Translations under genes and position numbers: made by a program | Notes under the pieces: model-generated | Seen by the model: the letters and a program-made list of their open reading frames with translations, nothing else | Told to the model about the DNA's origin: nothing | Database searches by the model: none | Shown here: in pieces, positions 51,242 through 62,112 of the stretch | Layout: every line of letters starts with the position of its first letter | How positions within the stretch are numbered: the stretch's first letter is position 1 | Assembly (NCBI RefSeq): GCF_000330505.1 | Contig: NW_004440169.1 | Location: forward strand, 186,001 to 250,000 | Source: Entamoeba invadens IP1 | Taxonomy: Eukaryota; Evosea; Mastigamoebida; Endamoebidae | DNA length: 64,000 bases | Reading direction: 5' to 3'

Positions 51242-53353
51242 ATGATAACACACCCATTCCTTCAATCTCATTTTCCTCTTGATTTTACTATTATGACCCC
51301 TGAACATGTTAAACCGGACATTGAATATGCCATTTCACTAACAAAAAGAAACATAGAGGCCATCCGCCAAGTGAGTATAGAGGCCTCTAATTTTGAGAAT
51401 GTTGTTCATGCGCTTGAAATGGCCACAATGGAACTTGACGACGCGAACACATTAGTCACGATGATGTGTACGCTCCGTGGCGACGTTGATGGCTATACAA
51501 AAGCACAAGAAGAAGTTCTTCCGATGATTACGGAGATCAAATCCGAGATGTTTTCTGATGAGTGTATTTTTAAGTTACTTTCTTATGTTTCCGAACATAA
51601 AAATCAAGAGATGGACCATAACCAAAAACGACTTACCGACTTTTTCTATAAAAAGTTTGTGAAAGGAGGTTCCTTGCTGTCGAAAAGTGAAAAGACCGAG
51701 TTGATCTCTCTTCAGAAAGATCTCAGCGTGTTGATGCAAAGATTCAACTCCAACGTTCTCAGCGATACGGACGAGAAATATGTCACTTTCACTAACAAAA
51801 GTGATTTAATGGGAGTTCCTGAGGATTCAATTGCAAGATTCCATGACGAGGCAATCTCACGAAAAAGTGAGGGGTTTGTCGTAACGCCTAAGGCCCCAGA
51901 TTGGATCCCCGTGTTGTCATATTGTCAAAACTCAACAACTCGTCAAAAAGTCTATCACATGTGCAACACAATCTGCTCATCTGGAAAATCAGACAATACC
52001 ACTGTTATTATTGAGATCCTTAAGAAACGCCAGAGACTCTCTGAACTTCTTGGGTATAAAGATTACTCGGATTATGCCACTGATGGCCGTATGGCAAAAA
52101 CCGGAGACAATGCAGTATCGTTTGTCGATGATCTCAAAAACAAGGTTGCACCTTTTTTCAAGACGGAGATTGAGGAACTTAAAAATATAAAATCAGTTTC
52201 AAGTTCTGATTCCAACGAAAACCTCAAACCATGGGATGTGAGTTATTTAATCCAAAAAATAAAGAAAAGTCAATATAATTATGATGACCAATTATATCGG
52301 AAATATTTTACATTAAGTTCGGTCTTGGACGGGCTTTTTTTGACGATAAAAAAACTGTATGGGGTGTCGTTGGTATATAACGAAAAAGTGAAGGCGTGGC
52401 ATGATGACGTCAGATTTTATGATGTTTTTGACGAAAACGAAAAGTTGATTGGCGGAGTCTTTTATGACTTTTTCCCACGAAAAGGGAAACGTGGAGGCGC
52501 GTGTCAAGAAATAGTGTGGAGAGATTATGTCAAGAAGAATGGAACAAAACGACTTCCTTTAGTTTTTGTGGTGACCAATATCACGCCAGGAGTCGATGGA
52601 AAAGAGGCGAGATTGAACCACGATGAGGTCGAAACTATTTTTCACGAAAGTGGACATATGTTACACGGCATTTTCGCATTCCAACCATATTTCAATCTCA
52701 CAAACGAGAACGTCGCATTTGATTTTATCGAACTGCCTTCGCAATTTTTCGAGAACTGGACGTTCGAAAAAGAAGTAATCAATGTGATGACGTGGCAGGG
52801 AATATCTCAAGAAAATGAGAAGAGTGAGGTCAAAGGAAAAGTGAGTGATGTGATTGAGGAGGGTGGAAAGAAGGAACAGATGAGGCGCGTACCGGATGAG
52901 TTATACAATGTGATGTGGAGTGCTAAGAACTTCATGGCTGGATATTACTATATGCGACAATTGTCTTTTGGAAAAATGGATTTGGAGATACACAGAAACT
53001 TTTTGAAGAGCGGCATGGAACTTGACGACTTTATTAAAGAGAAGACAAAGGATTTCGGAATAGAGTTTGATGTACCCAACTACTCGATTATTCGACGCTT
53101 TGAACATCTTTTCACTGAGGCGTGCTGTTATGCGTGCTCGTATTATTCTTATAAGTATGCTGAAGTTATTGAGGCAGACGCGTTTGAACTTTTTAAAGAA
53201 AAGGGAATTTTCGATAAAGAAACGGCCATGAAGTTCAGAAAATACATTTTGGAGCCTGGAAATACAGAAGATGCTGATGTGCTTTATCGCAAATTCAGAG
53301 GAAGAGACCCAAATCCAGATGCTTTACTTAGAAGAGATGGGCTTTTGAAGTAA
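51242..53353 (+). CDS. M3-family zinc oligopeptidase
   Basis: 703 aa, single exon, full length for the thimet oligopeptidase/oligopeptidase A family. Zinc site: H-E-S-G-H with His468, Glu469 and His472 in FHESGHMLHG; the third ligand is the Glu in FIELPSQFFENW (about residue 497). The N-terminal helical domain begins MTPEHVKPDIEYAI, as in oligopeptidase A. No signal peptide; cytosolic peptide degradation is likely. A Lys/Glu-rich insertion (about residues 520-540) follows the ligand helix. Catalytic residues intact. Whether it is an oligopeptidase A- or dipeptidyl carboxypeptidase-type enzyme cannot be told from sequence alone. Confidence 0.9.
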   Translation: MITHPFLQSHFPLDFTIMTPEHVKPDIEYAISLTKRNIEAIRQVSIEASNFENVVHALEMATMELDDANTLVTMMCTLRGDVDGYTKAQEEVLPMITEIKSEMFSDECIFKLLSYVSEHKNQEMDHNQKRLTDFFYKKFVKGGSLLSKSEKTELISLQKDLSVLMQRFNSNVLSDTDEKYVTFTNKSDLMGVPEDSIARFHDEAISRKSEGFVVTPKAPDWIPVLSYCQNSTTRQKVYHMCNTICSSGKSDNTTVIIEILKKRQRLSELLGYKDYSDYATDGRMAKTGDNAVSFVDDLKNKVAPFFKTEIEELKNIKSVSSSDSNENLKPWDVSYLIQKIKKSQYNYDDQLYRKYFTLSSVLDGLFLTIKKLYGVSLVYNEKVKAWHDDVRFYDVFDENEKLIGGVFYDFFPRKGKRGGACQEIVWRDYVKKNGTKRLPLVFVVTNITPGVDGKEARLNHDEVETIFHESGHMLHGIFAFQPYFNLTNENVAFDFIELPSQFFENWTFEKEVINVMTWQGISQENEKSEVKGKVSDVIEEGGKKEQMRRVPDELYNVMWSAKNFMAGYYYMRQLSFGKMDLEIHRNFLKSGMELDDFIKEKTKDFGIEFDVPNYSIIRRFEHLFTEACCYACSYYSYKYAEVIEADAFELFKEKGIFDKETAMKFRKYILEPGNTEDADVLYRKFRGRDPNPDALLRRDGLLK

Positions 53354-54866
53354 TTTACATTTAATTTTTATTATTATTCCATTATGAAATTGCAAAATAA
53401 TTGATTCATGTTTTTGAGTATACTAAGAGGTAATTTTTAAATATAATTATAATCTTAAAACAATTTTAAAAACATTAAAATAATTCACCTGTTTTAATGA
53501 ATAAATTTGGGGAAATAAATTGTTATTGTTAGTTAAAAATAGTTAAAAGCAATTAACTTGTTTTTTTAATTATTTTAATATTTATTTTTATTCACACATT
53601 CATAACAACACTTTTTTTTTCTTGCGATTGAAACTAATATTATTGTGGTAAAATAGTTGACTGAATGTGTAATATTGTTTTGTGGTTTGTTTTGGGTTCG
53701 AAATGCATTTTTTACGCTCAAAAAACGGGAAATAATTACTTTTCAGATGTTGTTTTAATTAACTAAAACTATACAATATTAAAATAAAAACAATCATATA
53801 AAAATAAATTACAATCACGATAAAAAGAGTGAAAAAATGTTTGACTTTATTATTTTTTGGTATGACAAAAAAAAATTGTTTTTATATTTAATGTTTAAAT
53901 TATCAATATAATACTATTATTATTAATTCTTAATACAATAAAGAAAAAAATGAAAATGGTTTTCGAACTGTTTTTTGTAAAGTTAAAAAACGATAAAAAT
54001 GACAAAGAGAGTTACAAAAATATTCAAATCAAAATATCTTTTATTTATAAATTTTTCTTTGCCAACTTGATTTGGTACAATCAATTGGCTTATTAAAAAA
54101 TTTCTTCATTTTTAAAGCCAAAAACGAAAAGTGATTCGTAATATTTGCTGGTTTTAATAAATTGTTTGAAAATAGCTTTGCCTTTGTGTTTGATTTACAA
54201 AACTTGTAGTTATTAACTTTAATAAAAGTCAATCAAAGTGAATAACAAATTCTAATTTCTGATTGATTTAAGAAATGTTTCAAATTACTCGAAGTTGTTA
54301 TTTATTATAATTATAATATTATTATTATTTAATTATAATTTCTTATAATTATTTCAACCATTATAAACTCTTACAATAAATATAAATGACTTGACAAACA
54401 CTGAGTAAAAATTACTAAAAATATCCAACAACGCATTTTTTGGCTTCGGTAAGAGTTGGTTGTGATTTTTGTGTGACTTCTAATCCCAAATTTGAAATTT
54501 TTCAAAACTTTATTTATTTTATTAATTATCTGATGTCATTTCCTTTTTCTAAATAACTTTGTTTTTAATTGTTATTTTTCTTTCTCCCCAATTCTTAACA
54601 AAAAAATACTCATATTCTTACTCAAATCCTAATATAAATAAATATTTAAAATTAAGTCAACATGAACGATACCACAAAAACAGAAACTTTTTTGGAAAGT
54701 AAAGTTCTATCCCAAAACGTTCACTCTTTTGATTTGAGTTAAAAACAATTCAAAATGAACTATACATGATAATAAATCAATTACAATTGTATCGTAAATA
54801 TCATGTTCGCCAAAAATAGAATCCACATATAACCCTTTTCCAGACGGAAAAAAAATGTAGACTTCA
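53354..54866. other. AT-rich intergenic region, one tiny ORF
   Basis: About 1.5 kb of A+T-rich sequence. At 54662-54742 a 26-codon frame, MNDTTKTETFLESKVLSQNV..., looks coding but ends at a stop without a donor site. It may be an upstream ORF or relic of the next gene. No inverted repeat stands out. Confidence 0.35.
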
Positions 54867-55646
54867 ATGTCACGTGTTCATCACTCCACTCGCAAGTCGA
54901 ACTACTCGTCTAACCCTTCTCGTTTCAGTCTACTGAAGTATTCCGATCTTTTCAATTATTCCATTTACGAAGACGACGCTAGTAGCGACAGCGAGTCATC
55001 CACTACATCTAAAATGCGAATGGATCGACAATACGAGAAAAGTCCCTCCGAGCCCCTCCAATACAAAAAGGAGGTTTTGTCCCCAAGTTGCCTCACATCG
55101 TCGTGCACACCACGTTTGTCCAAAAATAACAAAAACAACGAAATTCCACGAATTGTTGAGCGCCTTGGATTTATTCGAAGAACAATTGGTATTAAAAGTG
55201 AGTCTGTACTGTACGACTCTGCGATTGATGAATTCTCCGGTAGAGCATTGTGTTCGAAGGTTATCGGGAAATCTGGCGTTCTTTTTGTGGCCATCTGTGA
55301 TGGGCTGTGTGTGGGTTGCTACCACAACGACTTCATAAAGGATTTCCCCTTAAATGCTGTCTTTCCGTCAAAAAAATCTTTTGTTGTCATTTTGAAGGAG
55401 AATGTACACGTCACAAACACCGTCTTCAAACGAAAAACTAACTCCTCAAAGAACATTTCTCTCTTCAAAAATTCAGAGATGCTTTTCATGGCTCATGGTG
55501 CTTTTACAATATTTCAGGATGGTGAAATATGTTTCGATGATACTGACACATTCTCTAAATTTTCGGGATTTGAAGGAAATCTTCCCGAAGATATGAGTGA
55601 GAGGAACGGAAAGATCAACCGATTTCTGGTGGTGTTATATGAGTAA
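54867..55646 (+). CDS. TLDc-domain-like protein
   Basis: 259 aa, single exon. A Ser-rich, disordered N-terminus (about 95 residues) with many potential phosphosites. The C-terminal ~160 residues read as a TLDc fold: SVLYDSAIDEFSG (family: LYDSxxDGxS), a helix, VLFVAICDGLCVGCYH (family: strand-turn-FGxY), FVVILKEN, GAFTIFQDGEICF and a final INRFLVVLYE. TLDc proteins form a large family in Entamoeba; elsewhere they protect against oxidative stress or bind the V-ATPase. The specific role here is unknown. It lies head-to-tail with the MscS-like gene. Confidence 0.55.
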   Translation: MSRVHHSTRKSNYSSNPSRFSLLKYSDLFNYSIYEDDASSDSESSTTSKMRMDRQYEKSPSEPLQYKKEVLSPSCLTSSCTPRLSKNNKNNEIPRIVERLGFIRRTIGIKSESVLYDSAIDEFSGRALCSKVIGKSGVLFVAICDGLCVGCYHNDFIKDFPLNAVFPSKKSFVVILKENVHVTNTVFKRKTNSSKNISLFKNSEMLFMAHGAFTIFQDGEICFDDTDTFSKFSGFEGNLPEDMSERNGKINRFLVVLYE

Positions 55647-56008
55647 GAAATCTGTATATTAGGTTCTTATATTGTTCTGTTTTCCCGATTATTTGGGTAA
55701 TGTGAGCATATGGGAGTTACTATCAAAAACAATTAATTTATAGATTGAGTATGGTTTATATTTTATTCTATTAATAATAATTAATAATAATAATAATTAT
55801 TTAATTATTATTTAATAATAATAAACAAACTATTATGCTAAAATATTGTTGATTATAATATTATTATTTTATTTTTTTATTATTACAGTTTGTCATTTGT
55901 TATATAATTATAATTTATAATTTATAATTATTATATAGTTTGTCATTTTGTAATTGTGATTATGGAATAAAGGCATTTATAAGCGTGTTATTTAAAAGGC
56001 AAGATGAG
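55647..56008. other. AT-repeat spacer
   Basis: Tracts of TAATAATAATTATTTAATTA. The downstream frame stays open back to 55940 but has no ATG before 56009. Confidence 0.5.
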
Positions 56009-57685
56009 ATGAATGTATATTTTGTCCTAATCAATGTCTTGCTTTTCTTTTTAGGGACGGCAAACGTCTCGCTGTCGGTGGTCTTCAGCTTTTCGACGTA
56101 TTTACTTTTCTCCGTCAAGTTGTTCCACTTTCCATTGTACTTTGGATTAATGTGCTTTACTTTAGAAATTGCACTTGACGTGTTTCACTTCACGCGTCGT
56201 TCGCTGGAGAATGTGCAAAACGGGTATAAAATCAAGATGGTATCTATTGGGCGTTGTTCTGTTATTGTCATGACATTTGGTGTCTCATTGATTTTGTTTT
56301 GTGTATTGATGGCAAGACTTTGGGAAGGGATTTACACCATTGTTGTGAGGTTACATGCCGTTTTTATTGTCTTACCTTTACTCGCAATAGGTTCAAATGT
56401 ATTGTCCCATTTCATTTCGACGAAAATTAACATCTCACAGTTGGCGCCGCAGTTCAACAGCGTTTTCAAGAAAGAGATGTTCATTAAATATGTCATGAAA
56501 AACGACGAGCCAAATCCCGTTGAGGAAAAGTTTTGGATGACGCACAACTACAAGTGGAAAGACATGGTGAATGAGTGGGTGGAATGGGGTTCCAAGAAAA
56601 GCGAAGAAAACTTTGGGAAGAAGGGGAAAGCGCTGTATGACCATTTACTCCTTTTTGAAAAGTATGTCAAAATGAAGTACGAGAAAATTACCCCCGTCGA
56701 TCAGATCATTCTTTCAGACTTGACACAAGAGAAGGTGGGTGATGGTTCTACGTTCATGAAACAGGAGAATGAGATTGACTTGACCGTGTTATTAAAAAGT
56801 GTCACAAAAAGGGGGTTTTACGAAAAGGAGAGTCTGAGTGCGATGAACGCTCTATTCAAACGCGACGAGATTAAAGTCTCAGATTGCGTCGACGCATTTT
56901 CCGAGATCAGCACAACAAAGGAATTGCTCAAAAGAAAAGTCTGTGATGAAGAGAATATTGCAGCAGTTATTTCGCGAATATCAAACATTTTTGCTGTTCT
57001 CATTTCGTTGGTTGTGTTATGTCTGGCCTTTGGTCTACCACTTGTTGACAACTTGATGCCCGTGTGCACGTTCTTCTTAGGTTTTTCGTTTATATTTGGG
57101 GATTATTTGAGGAGGATGTGGGAGAGTCTCGTGTTGGTATTGTTTTTGAGACCATTTGATATTGGAGACAGAATATCGGTTGGGTCAGACGATGTTGTTA
57201 TCGTCGACGCGATAAATGTACTCAACACAATCACACACGAACCAAATGGAAAGCAAGTATTCATACCAAACGACTACATTTACAAAAACGTTGTCAAACA
57301 GCACAAACGAGCACCATTCTACACTGTCGAGCTGTACATAGACATCAACTTGGACACTGATCTCGGAAAAGTCGATAATGTAAAAAAGGCACTTGAAGAA
57401 TTTGTAAAGATAAACACTGAATTTGAGTGGTCGCAATGCCCTTTCTTTGACTTGTACGACCTAAAACCAAACAATAAGGCGCAGGTCATTGTTTGGATTG
57501 AAATTTACGATATTTCATACAACGACCCCACTAAATTTATTGAGGCGAGAAAACTCATCATCATGGAAATCATGCGAGAAATGCTGAAGAACAATATCGA
57601 GTTTTCAATCAACGAACAACCACTTGACGTAAAAATCCGCCCGCCACTACCCGATTTAATACCTCAAACGCAAGTCAAAATATGA
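56009..57685 (+). CDS. MscS-like mechanosensitive ion channel
   Basis: 558 aa from the first in-frame ATG (56009). About four N-terminal hydrophobic segments (residues 3-140), a long cytosolic linker (about 160-350), then two more membrane segments. The last of them leads into the MscS core: FGDYLRRMWESLVLVLFLRP, then FDIGDRISVG, NTITHEPNGKQVFIPN and an alpha/beta vestibule. This layout is like plant and fungal MSL/Msy1-type channels (six-TM, large loop). The family opens on membrane tension to release ions, aiding osmotic balance. Plasma-membrane or ER location is not determined. An upstream exon is possible because the frame is open before the ATG. Confidence 0.85.
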   Translation: MNVYFVLINVLLFFLGTANVSLSVVFSFSTYLLFSVKLFHFPLYFGLMCFTLEIALDVFHFTRRSLENVQNGYKIKMVSIGRCSVIVMTFGVSLILFCVLMARLWEGIYTIVVRLHAVFIVLPLLAIGSNVLSHFISTKINISQLAPQFNSVFKKEMFIKYVMKNDEPNPVEEKFWMTHNYKWKDMVNEWVEWGSKKSEENFGKKGKALYDHLLLFEKYVKMKYEKITPVDQIILSDLTQEKVGDGSTFMKQENEIDLTVLLKSVTKRGFYEKESLSAMNALFKRDEIKVSDCVDAFSEISTTKELLKRKVCDEENIAAVISRISNIFAVLISLVVLCLAFGLPLVDNLMPVCTFFLGFSFIFGDYLRRMWESLVLVLFLRPFDIGDRISVGSDDVVIVDAINVLNTITHEPNGKQVFIPNDYIYKNVVKQHKRAPFYTVELYIDINLDTDLGKVDNVKKALEEFVKINTEFEWSQCPFFDLYDLKPNNKAQVIVWIEIYDISYNDPTKFIEARKLIIMEIMREMLKNNIEFSINEQPLDVKIRPPLPDLIPQTQVKI

Positions 57686-57802
57686 CTTATATAAACATTT
57701 GCTCCCGACTTAAGATTTGTTTGTTTATTACAATTGTTATTGGTTTTCAATAAGTCCTGAAACTCTAACGAAACGTATTATGCTAGTTTTAAATTCCTTT
57801 GG

Positions 57803-58692
57803 TCAGTTGACTTTATTCTCTGCAAGACCCAACTTTCTTTGGTTGTTGAGCATGTTGATAACAAATATGAAAGCAACGACAAGCACAACAATTAGGACTT
57901 TCGTTCTTAATGATAGTTTTGTTTTTCTAATTGTCAGCAATAGTTCATTATAACCATTTAAAACCATTCGAAAGCAACAAACGCGTTGAGCACCAAATTT
58001 CCATCGAAATCCTTTTTGATTTGTGTCTTCTTTGTGTCGTCATCTTCAACGTCAATCTCCAAATTTGTGCTTTCCTCATCCATCGCAATTCCAACTTCAT
58101 TGTCCTTCGCTATGTTCTTGCTCGACTCTTTTGTTTCAACGACTTCCTCAGCCTCTCCCGTTGTCAACGAGACTTTAGTAGTCTCATTTTTTTCTTCAGC
58201 TTCATTTTTTTCGACTTGTTCTTTATCCCCCATGTTTTCACTCTTAACCACTTTGGAACTTTCTGTGACGAGATTTTTTGCCTCTTTGAACTTCTCCACA
58301 AATTTGTTTTCAGTGAAAATTTCAAGTAACTTGACAAAGAGTGGATTTCCTATGTTATTGTCGTCAAAGACATCTTTCTTGCAAACAGGACACACAACTT
58401 TACTTGAAAAAACGAGGTCTTCAGTTGGTTCAGCGGCTTCTATGTCGTGTTTGAAGCAGTCGAAGTGGACTTTGTGAAGACATGGAAGTCTGGCAGTTCT
58501 GTCCCCCTCAAATATCTCTTCCTCGCAGATTTGACAGTTCGGATCTTTTTTTGCACTGCCCTCGACATATTCATTGTATTGGCAAATAGTGCAAGTTGGG
58601 TGGCTATTTGCCAAGCACTTCAAGCAAATATGTTTGTCGTGGTCGATGCAGTATATTGTCGTCTGTTCCTTGCATTGGTGGCAGATACCCAT
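57803..58692 (-). CDS. ZFPL1-like Golgi RING/B-box protein, two exons
   Basis: Exon 1 is 58692-57983 and exon 2 is 57926-57803; intron 57927-57982 (56 bp, GTTTGT...TAG, phase 2). 277 aa. The N-terminal B-box-like finger MGICHQCKEQTTIYC...HICLKC and the following RING finger (NCQICEEEI...CLHKVHFDCFKHD...VVCPVCKKDVF) are arranged exactly as in ZFPL1. The middle is acidic and disordered. Exon 2 supplies a single C-terminal membrane span (VLIVVLVVAFIFVINM) and a short tail, which ZFPL1 also has and which would be lost without the splice. ZFPL1 supports cis-Golgi structure with GM130; ubiquitin-ligase activity is unproven. Confidence 0.8.
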
Positions 58693-58958
58693 CTCTTTAT
58701 TTTAGAGTTAAGACTTTTTTGTTATTCATTTCAAAGACATTTTACTATTTGATTATTATATATAAACTAATACTAATAAGTTGAAGTATAACAGATAGAC
58801 AGACAGCTCACAGACAACTATTTCTATAGTAAAACGCAACTATAAGTATTAGTAAATAATGTTATAATAATACCAAAAAAAAGTGAGTGCTTTTCTATGA
58901 AAAGTGAAGAGAATTTGAGCTTTGAATATTGAAAAACGAACTGAGAAAGTCACAAGAA

Positions 58959-59368
58959 ATGGACATCCCAAACCTCAAATTGATCAGCCAAGACGGCCAC
59001 GAGTTTTTCATAAGTAGAGAGTGCGCACAACATAGCGGAACACTTAAAACAATGTTGGAAGACCAGCCGACGGAGGGAATCATCACTATACCTATTCCAG
59101 GTATCCCATCGAAACTACTTGAAAGAACTATAGACTACATGTACTACAGACAAATGTATTCAAGAGCACCTTCACAAGACGCAATACCAAATTTCGACGT
59201 GGATCCATCAAATGCACTTGAACTTCTTTTGGCAGGTTTGTTGGTATCTATTTATTTTCAAGATGTTGGTGGTGGCGTTAGAATGGGAGGACTTATTTTT
59301 ATTAATTGATTGTAATGATAATGAAATGCATTATAAAATAACTTGCAGCACATTACCTCGACTTGTAA
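58959..59368 (+). CDS. Elongin C (BTB-fold ubiquitin-ligase adaptor), two exons
   Basis: Exons are 58959-59235 and 59349-59368; intron 59236-59348 begins GTTTGT and ends TTGCAG (CAG rather than TAG). 98 aa, the normal length. KLISQDGHEFFISRECA, SGTLKTML, ITIPIPGIPSKLLERTIDYM, and the spliced end ALELLLAAHYLDL, which matches the C-terminal ALELLMAANFLDC of Elongin C. The final exon codes for only six residues plus one split codon. Role: links BC-box substrate receptors to cullin-2/5 ligases and takes part in the Elongin transcription factor. Confidence 0.92.
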
Positions 59369-59668
59369 ACATGGATACAACTAGTGAATTGACTATTTTT
59401 GTTTTTGATTTATTACTAATGTATCTTATTTATGTGCTCTTTCTTGTTACATATAGAATCAAAACACTGTAAATGTGTCTTGTTTAATAATTGTGTGCAG
59501 AAAGTTAATTAAAAAGTGGATTCTCTTTTCTATTGTTTTTGTGAATGAATTAATAAATCCAATTCATTTAAACAATTTAACATTTTTTACGTTTATTGAA
59601 TGGTTATTTTAAAAACTAAGACTCTTTTATGTTCATATGGTTTTAAGTACTAATATATTTTACAAGAA

Positions 59669-59739
59669 GCATTTGTGGTCTAAGGGCAGAATTCCACCCT
59701 TCCAAGGTGGAGATCCGGGTTCGAGTCCCGGCAAATGCA
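59669..59739 (+). tRNA. tRNA-Gly (anticodon TCC)
   Basis: 71 nt, no intron. Acceptor GCATTTG/CAAATGC with discriminator A (59739); anticodon stem CCACC/GGTGG with loop CTTCCAA (anticodon TCC, reading GGA); T-arm CCGGGTTCGAGTCCCGG with a canonical GTTCGAG loop. A-box and B-box promoters are intact. It stands alone: no other tRNA or tandem unit is visible in the window. Confidence 0.95.
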
Positions 59740-59893
59740 TTTTTGTAAAAATATTAATTAGTTGTAAAATTTTTACACTCCAAGATGTTAATATTCAATC
59801 ACCACATTCAATTGAATTTGGATATTAATTCAATTCTTGCTGACAAAAAAATCAATTTCTTTAGAGTTGTTGATTCAGTAAATTTTAAAATTA

Positions 59894-62112
59894 CAGATAG
59901 CGTAATTATTGGGTGTCAGATTTTTTACTTCAAAAAGTGTACATTTGTTCAAATAACAAAATTTAAACGAAAAAAAAACATAAAAAACCAAATATCAATG
60001 CAAGAAGAAACAGTCCCCACAATCCATTTTCAATTCAAAATATTCATTTCGTCGTTCCTTTAAAATTGATGGATATTATGTCACCTGTATTCATTCAACT
60101 ACATCCAGAAATTACAAAACCGACAAAAGTGAAAAAGTTGATTATCGGAATTAATTGTTTTGAAGAAATGGTTAACAATGTGTTTTGTGCCAGATTCAAT
60201 TATGAATATAATTCACCAAACAAAACAAACTATACATTGAAAGATATTGAAAACGCCGAAGAGATATTAAACTTTTTTGAGTATGATTCTTTGTTTTTCA
60301 AATATAAATCTAGAAGAGAACAAATTGGTTTATTGTACTCTTTATATGGAGATGTTCCAGAGGTTACATATAGAGCTGTTGGAGTATTGTTTGGAATTCA
60401 CAACAATGTAGTTCAGAAAGAGAAATTACAATATACTAAAGACTTAAAATTGGGCAGAAGAAGTGTGGGAAGACCAAGTTTTTTTTGATGATAGGACAGA
60501 GTATATAACAAATTCATTTGTCAAGTATTGTTCAACACAAAAGCTTGCCCTCACAATGGCGTCTTTTGAAAAATTGGTAGAAATAATAACAGGAAGAAAA
60601 ATTAACCGAGAAACAATAAGAAAATGGGTACTCAGAACCTTTAAACTAAAGTCAGTGACAGGAAAACCGGAAGATATTGGGAGACTGTCAATTAATCCTT
60701 CTGAAGTAGTAGATAACTATATCCAATTAGCTCAACTGAATGGGACAGATTCTCGAATTGTTTTTAATGTCGACGAAATAGGTTTTCAAGATTTTGCTGA
60801 TCAAAAAACTGTAAAAGTTCTTGTATCGGAAAATGTTGAAATTGAAAATATCAAAATTGGTGTGGGAAGATCAAATAAAAGATCAACTGTTATTTGCATG
60901 ATTTGTTTGGATAAATCATTGGTTTGCACAGGTGTCATCATCGCCAATAAATCAATCAACGTAGATTTAATCAAATCTTATTCAGATGTCTCATTCTTTT
61001 ATAGCAGTACTGGGTTCGCAACCAAAGATATATTTGTCGAATGGATGTTTACAGTGGTTGTACCGTTCATCATTGCAAAACGTTTTCTTCTCAAGGTTCC
61101 CATGATATTGTTGCAGTTATTACGATGGATGGTTTTAGCGGTCATGACTTTGATACACTCAAAAAAGAACTGCAACAGTATCACATTGTACTCCATAAAT
61201 ATACTGCTCATTGTTCTCATCTTGTTCAACCACTAGACCTGGCATTGTTTGGAGTCTGGAAAAAAAAGCAACATAAGAACTCCTTTTTTCCGTACATCAG
61301 TGGAAAGTTCTTCTCTTTCAGTTGCATCAAAGAGAACGTCAGTCATAAACAACAGCGCTTTTACTGTTCCAATTGATGATTTAGAAGAACCCAATATCAA
61401 TTTGAGAGGAGCTCTCGAAGAAATAGTAAAATGTATTGCAATGGAGAGCAACATTGCTAGAGATGCCACCAAAGGTAAACAAGAGAGAGTCGCTACTGGT
61501 GAGAGACTTAAATTATCAATTAATAAAATCATTAATGCAATGGACATCTCAGCCACACATGAAGTCATTGTGTCTTCTTTTAAAAGAGCAGGTATTATTT
61601 CTGTTTTTAAAGATAATGGCTTAAAAATGTACGTTGACATTAGATCAGCAAGTCGTTTAATAGAAGAGTACAAACTATTTTTTTGAAACTAATGTATTCC
61701 CAATGACAAACATTATGAGCGTTTTGGCGGCTCCAACAGATGATGTCAAGTTGGTTAACGTGTTAAATTTATCACAAGAACGAAGAAAGATAAATAATAC
61801 TCTTCTTCTCGGACACATCCAGACCATGTCAAAATTGCTTGAAGATAATACAAGAACATTTTCTAATGTTAAGAGTTTGATAGAAAAAAATGTGTAGAAT
61901 TGCACAAACCACTATAATTAATGAAAGATTTGATGTACAAGTTTTGACACCTTTGGAGAATTTTGAGCTTAGTGAAGAAGACTGGAGAGTTCTTGAAAAT
62001 GTAGACAATGATTGTGAAAACTAGTTTCTTCATATAAGTCATTTCGTTTTTTTATTTAAGAGTTTTTCTAAATAATAAAATAAAAACAAAGGGATTTGGT
62101 TTTCTGACACCC
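59894..62112. mobile_element. Pogo-like (Tc1/mariner superfamily) transposon, decayed
   Basis: The left tip after TA is CAGATAGCGTAATTATTGGG; an inverted pair ATTGGGTGTCAGA (59908-59920) / TCTGACACCCAAT (62103-62115) brackets the coding region. The outermost right end is not recovered, so the right boundary is approximate. The coding region is on the plus strand and broken. Confidence 0.65.
60069..61897 (+). pseudogene. Pogo/Tigger-like DDE transposase, frameshifted
   Basis: The protein is spread over at least four frames. N-terminal part (60069-60486) with helical DNA-binding pattern and LGRRSVGRPS. Then TNSFVKYCSTQKLALTMASF...INRETIRKWVLRT (second HTH). First catalytic D in FNVDEIGFQDFAD. 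Second in VITMDGFSGHDF. Third acid in HCSHLVQPLDLALFG, the classic pogo-clade (S/T)HLLQPLD motif. A long Lys/Ile-rich C-terminus ends at 61897. Three of the breaks fall at homopolymers (T8 at about 60479, A8 at about 61260, T7 at about 61680); the other is near 61085. Inactive as written. Confidence 0.8.

Noticed and set aside
53354..54866. CRISPR or tandem satellite in the long spacers
   Set aside because: No regularly spaced repeats were seen in this or the other AT-rich spacers; the organism is eukaryotic.
55940..56008. Upstream start of the MscS-like gene at 55940
   Set aside because: It begins with TTG; the first ATG is at 56009.
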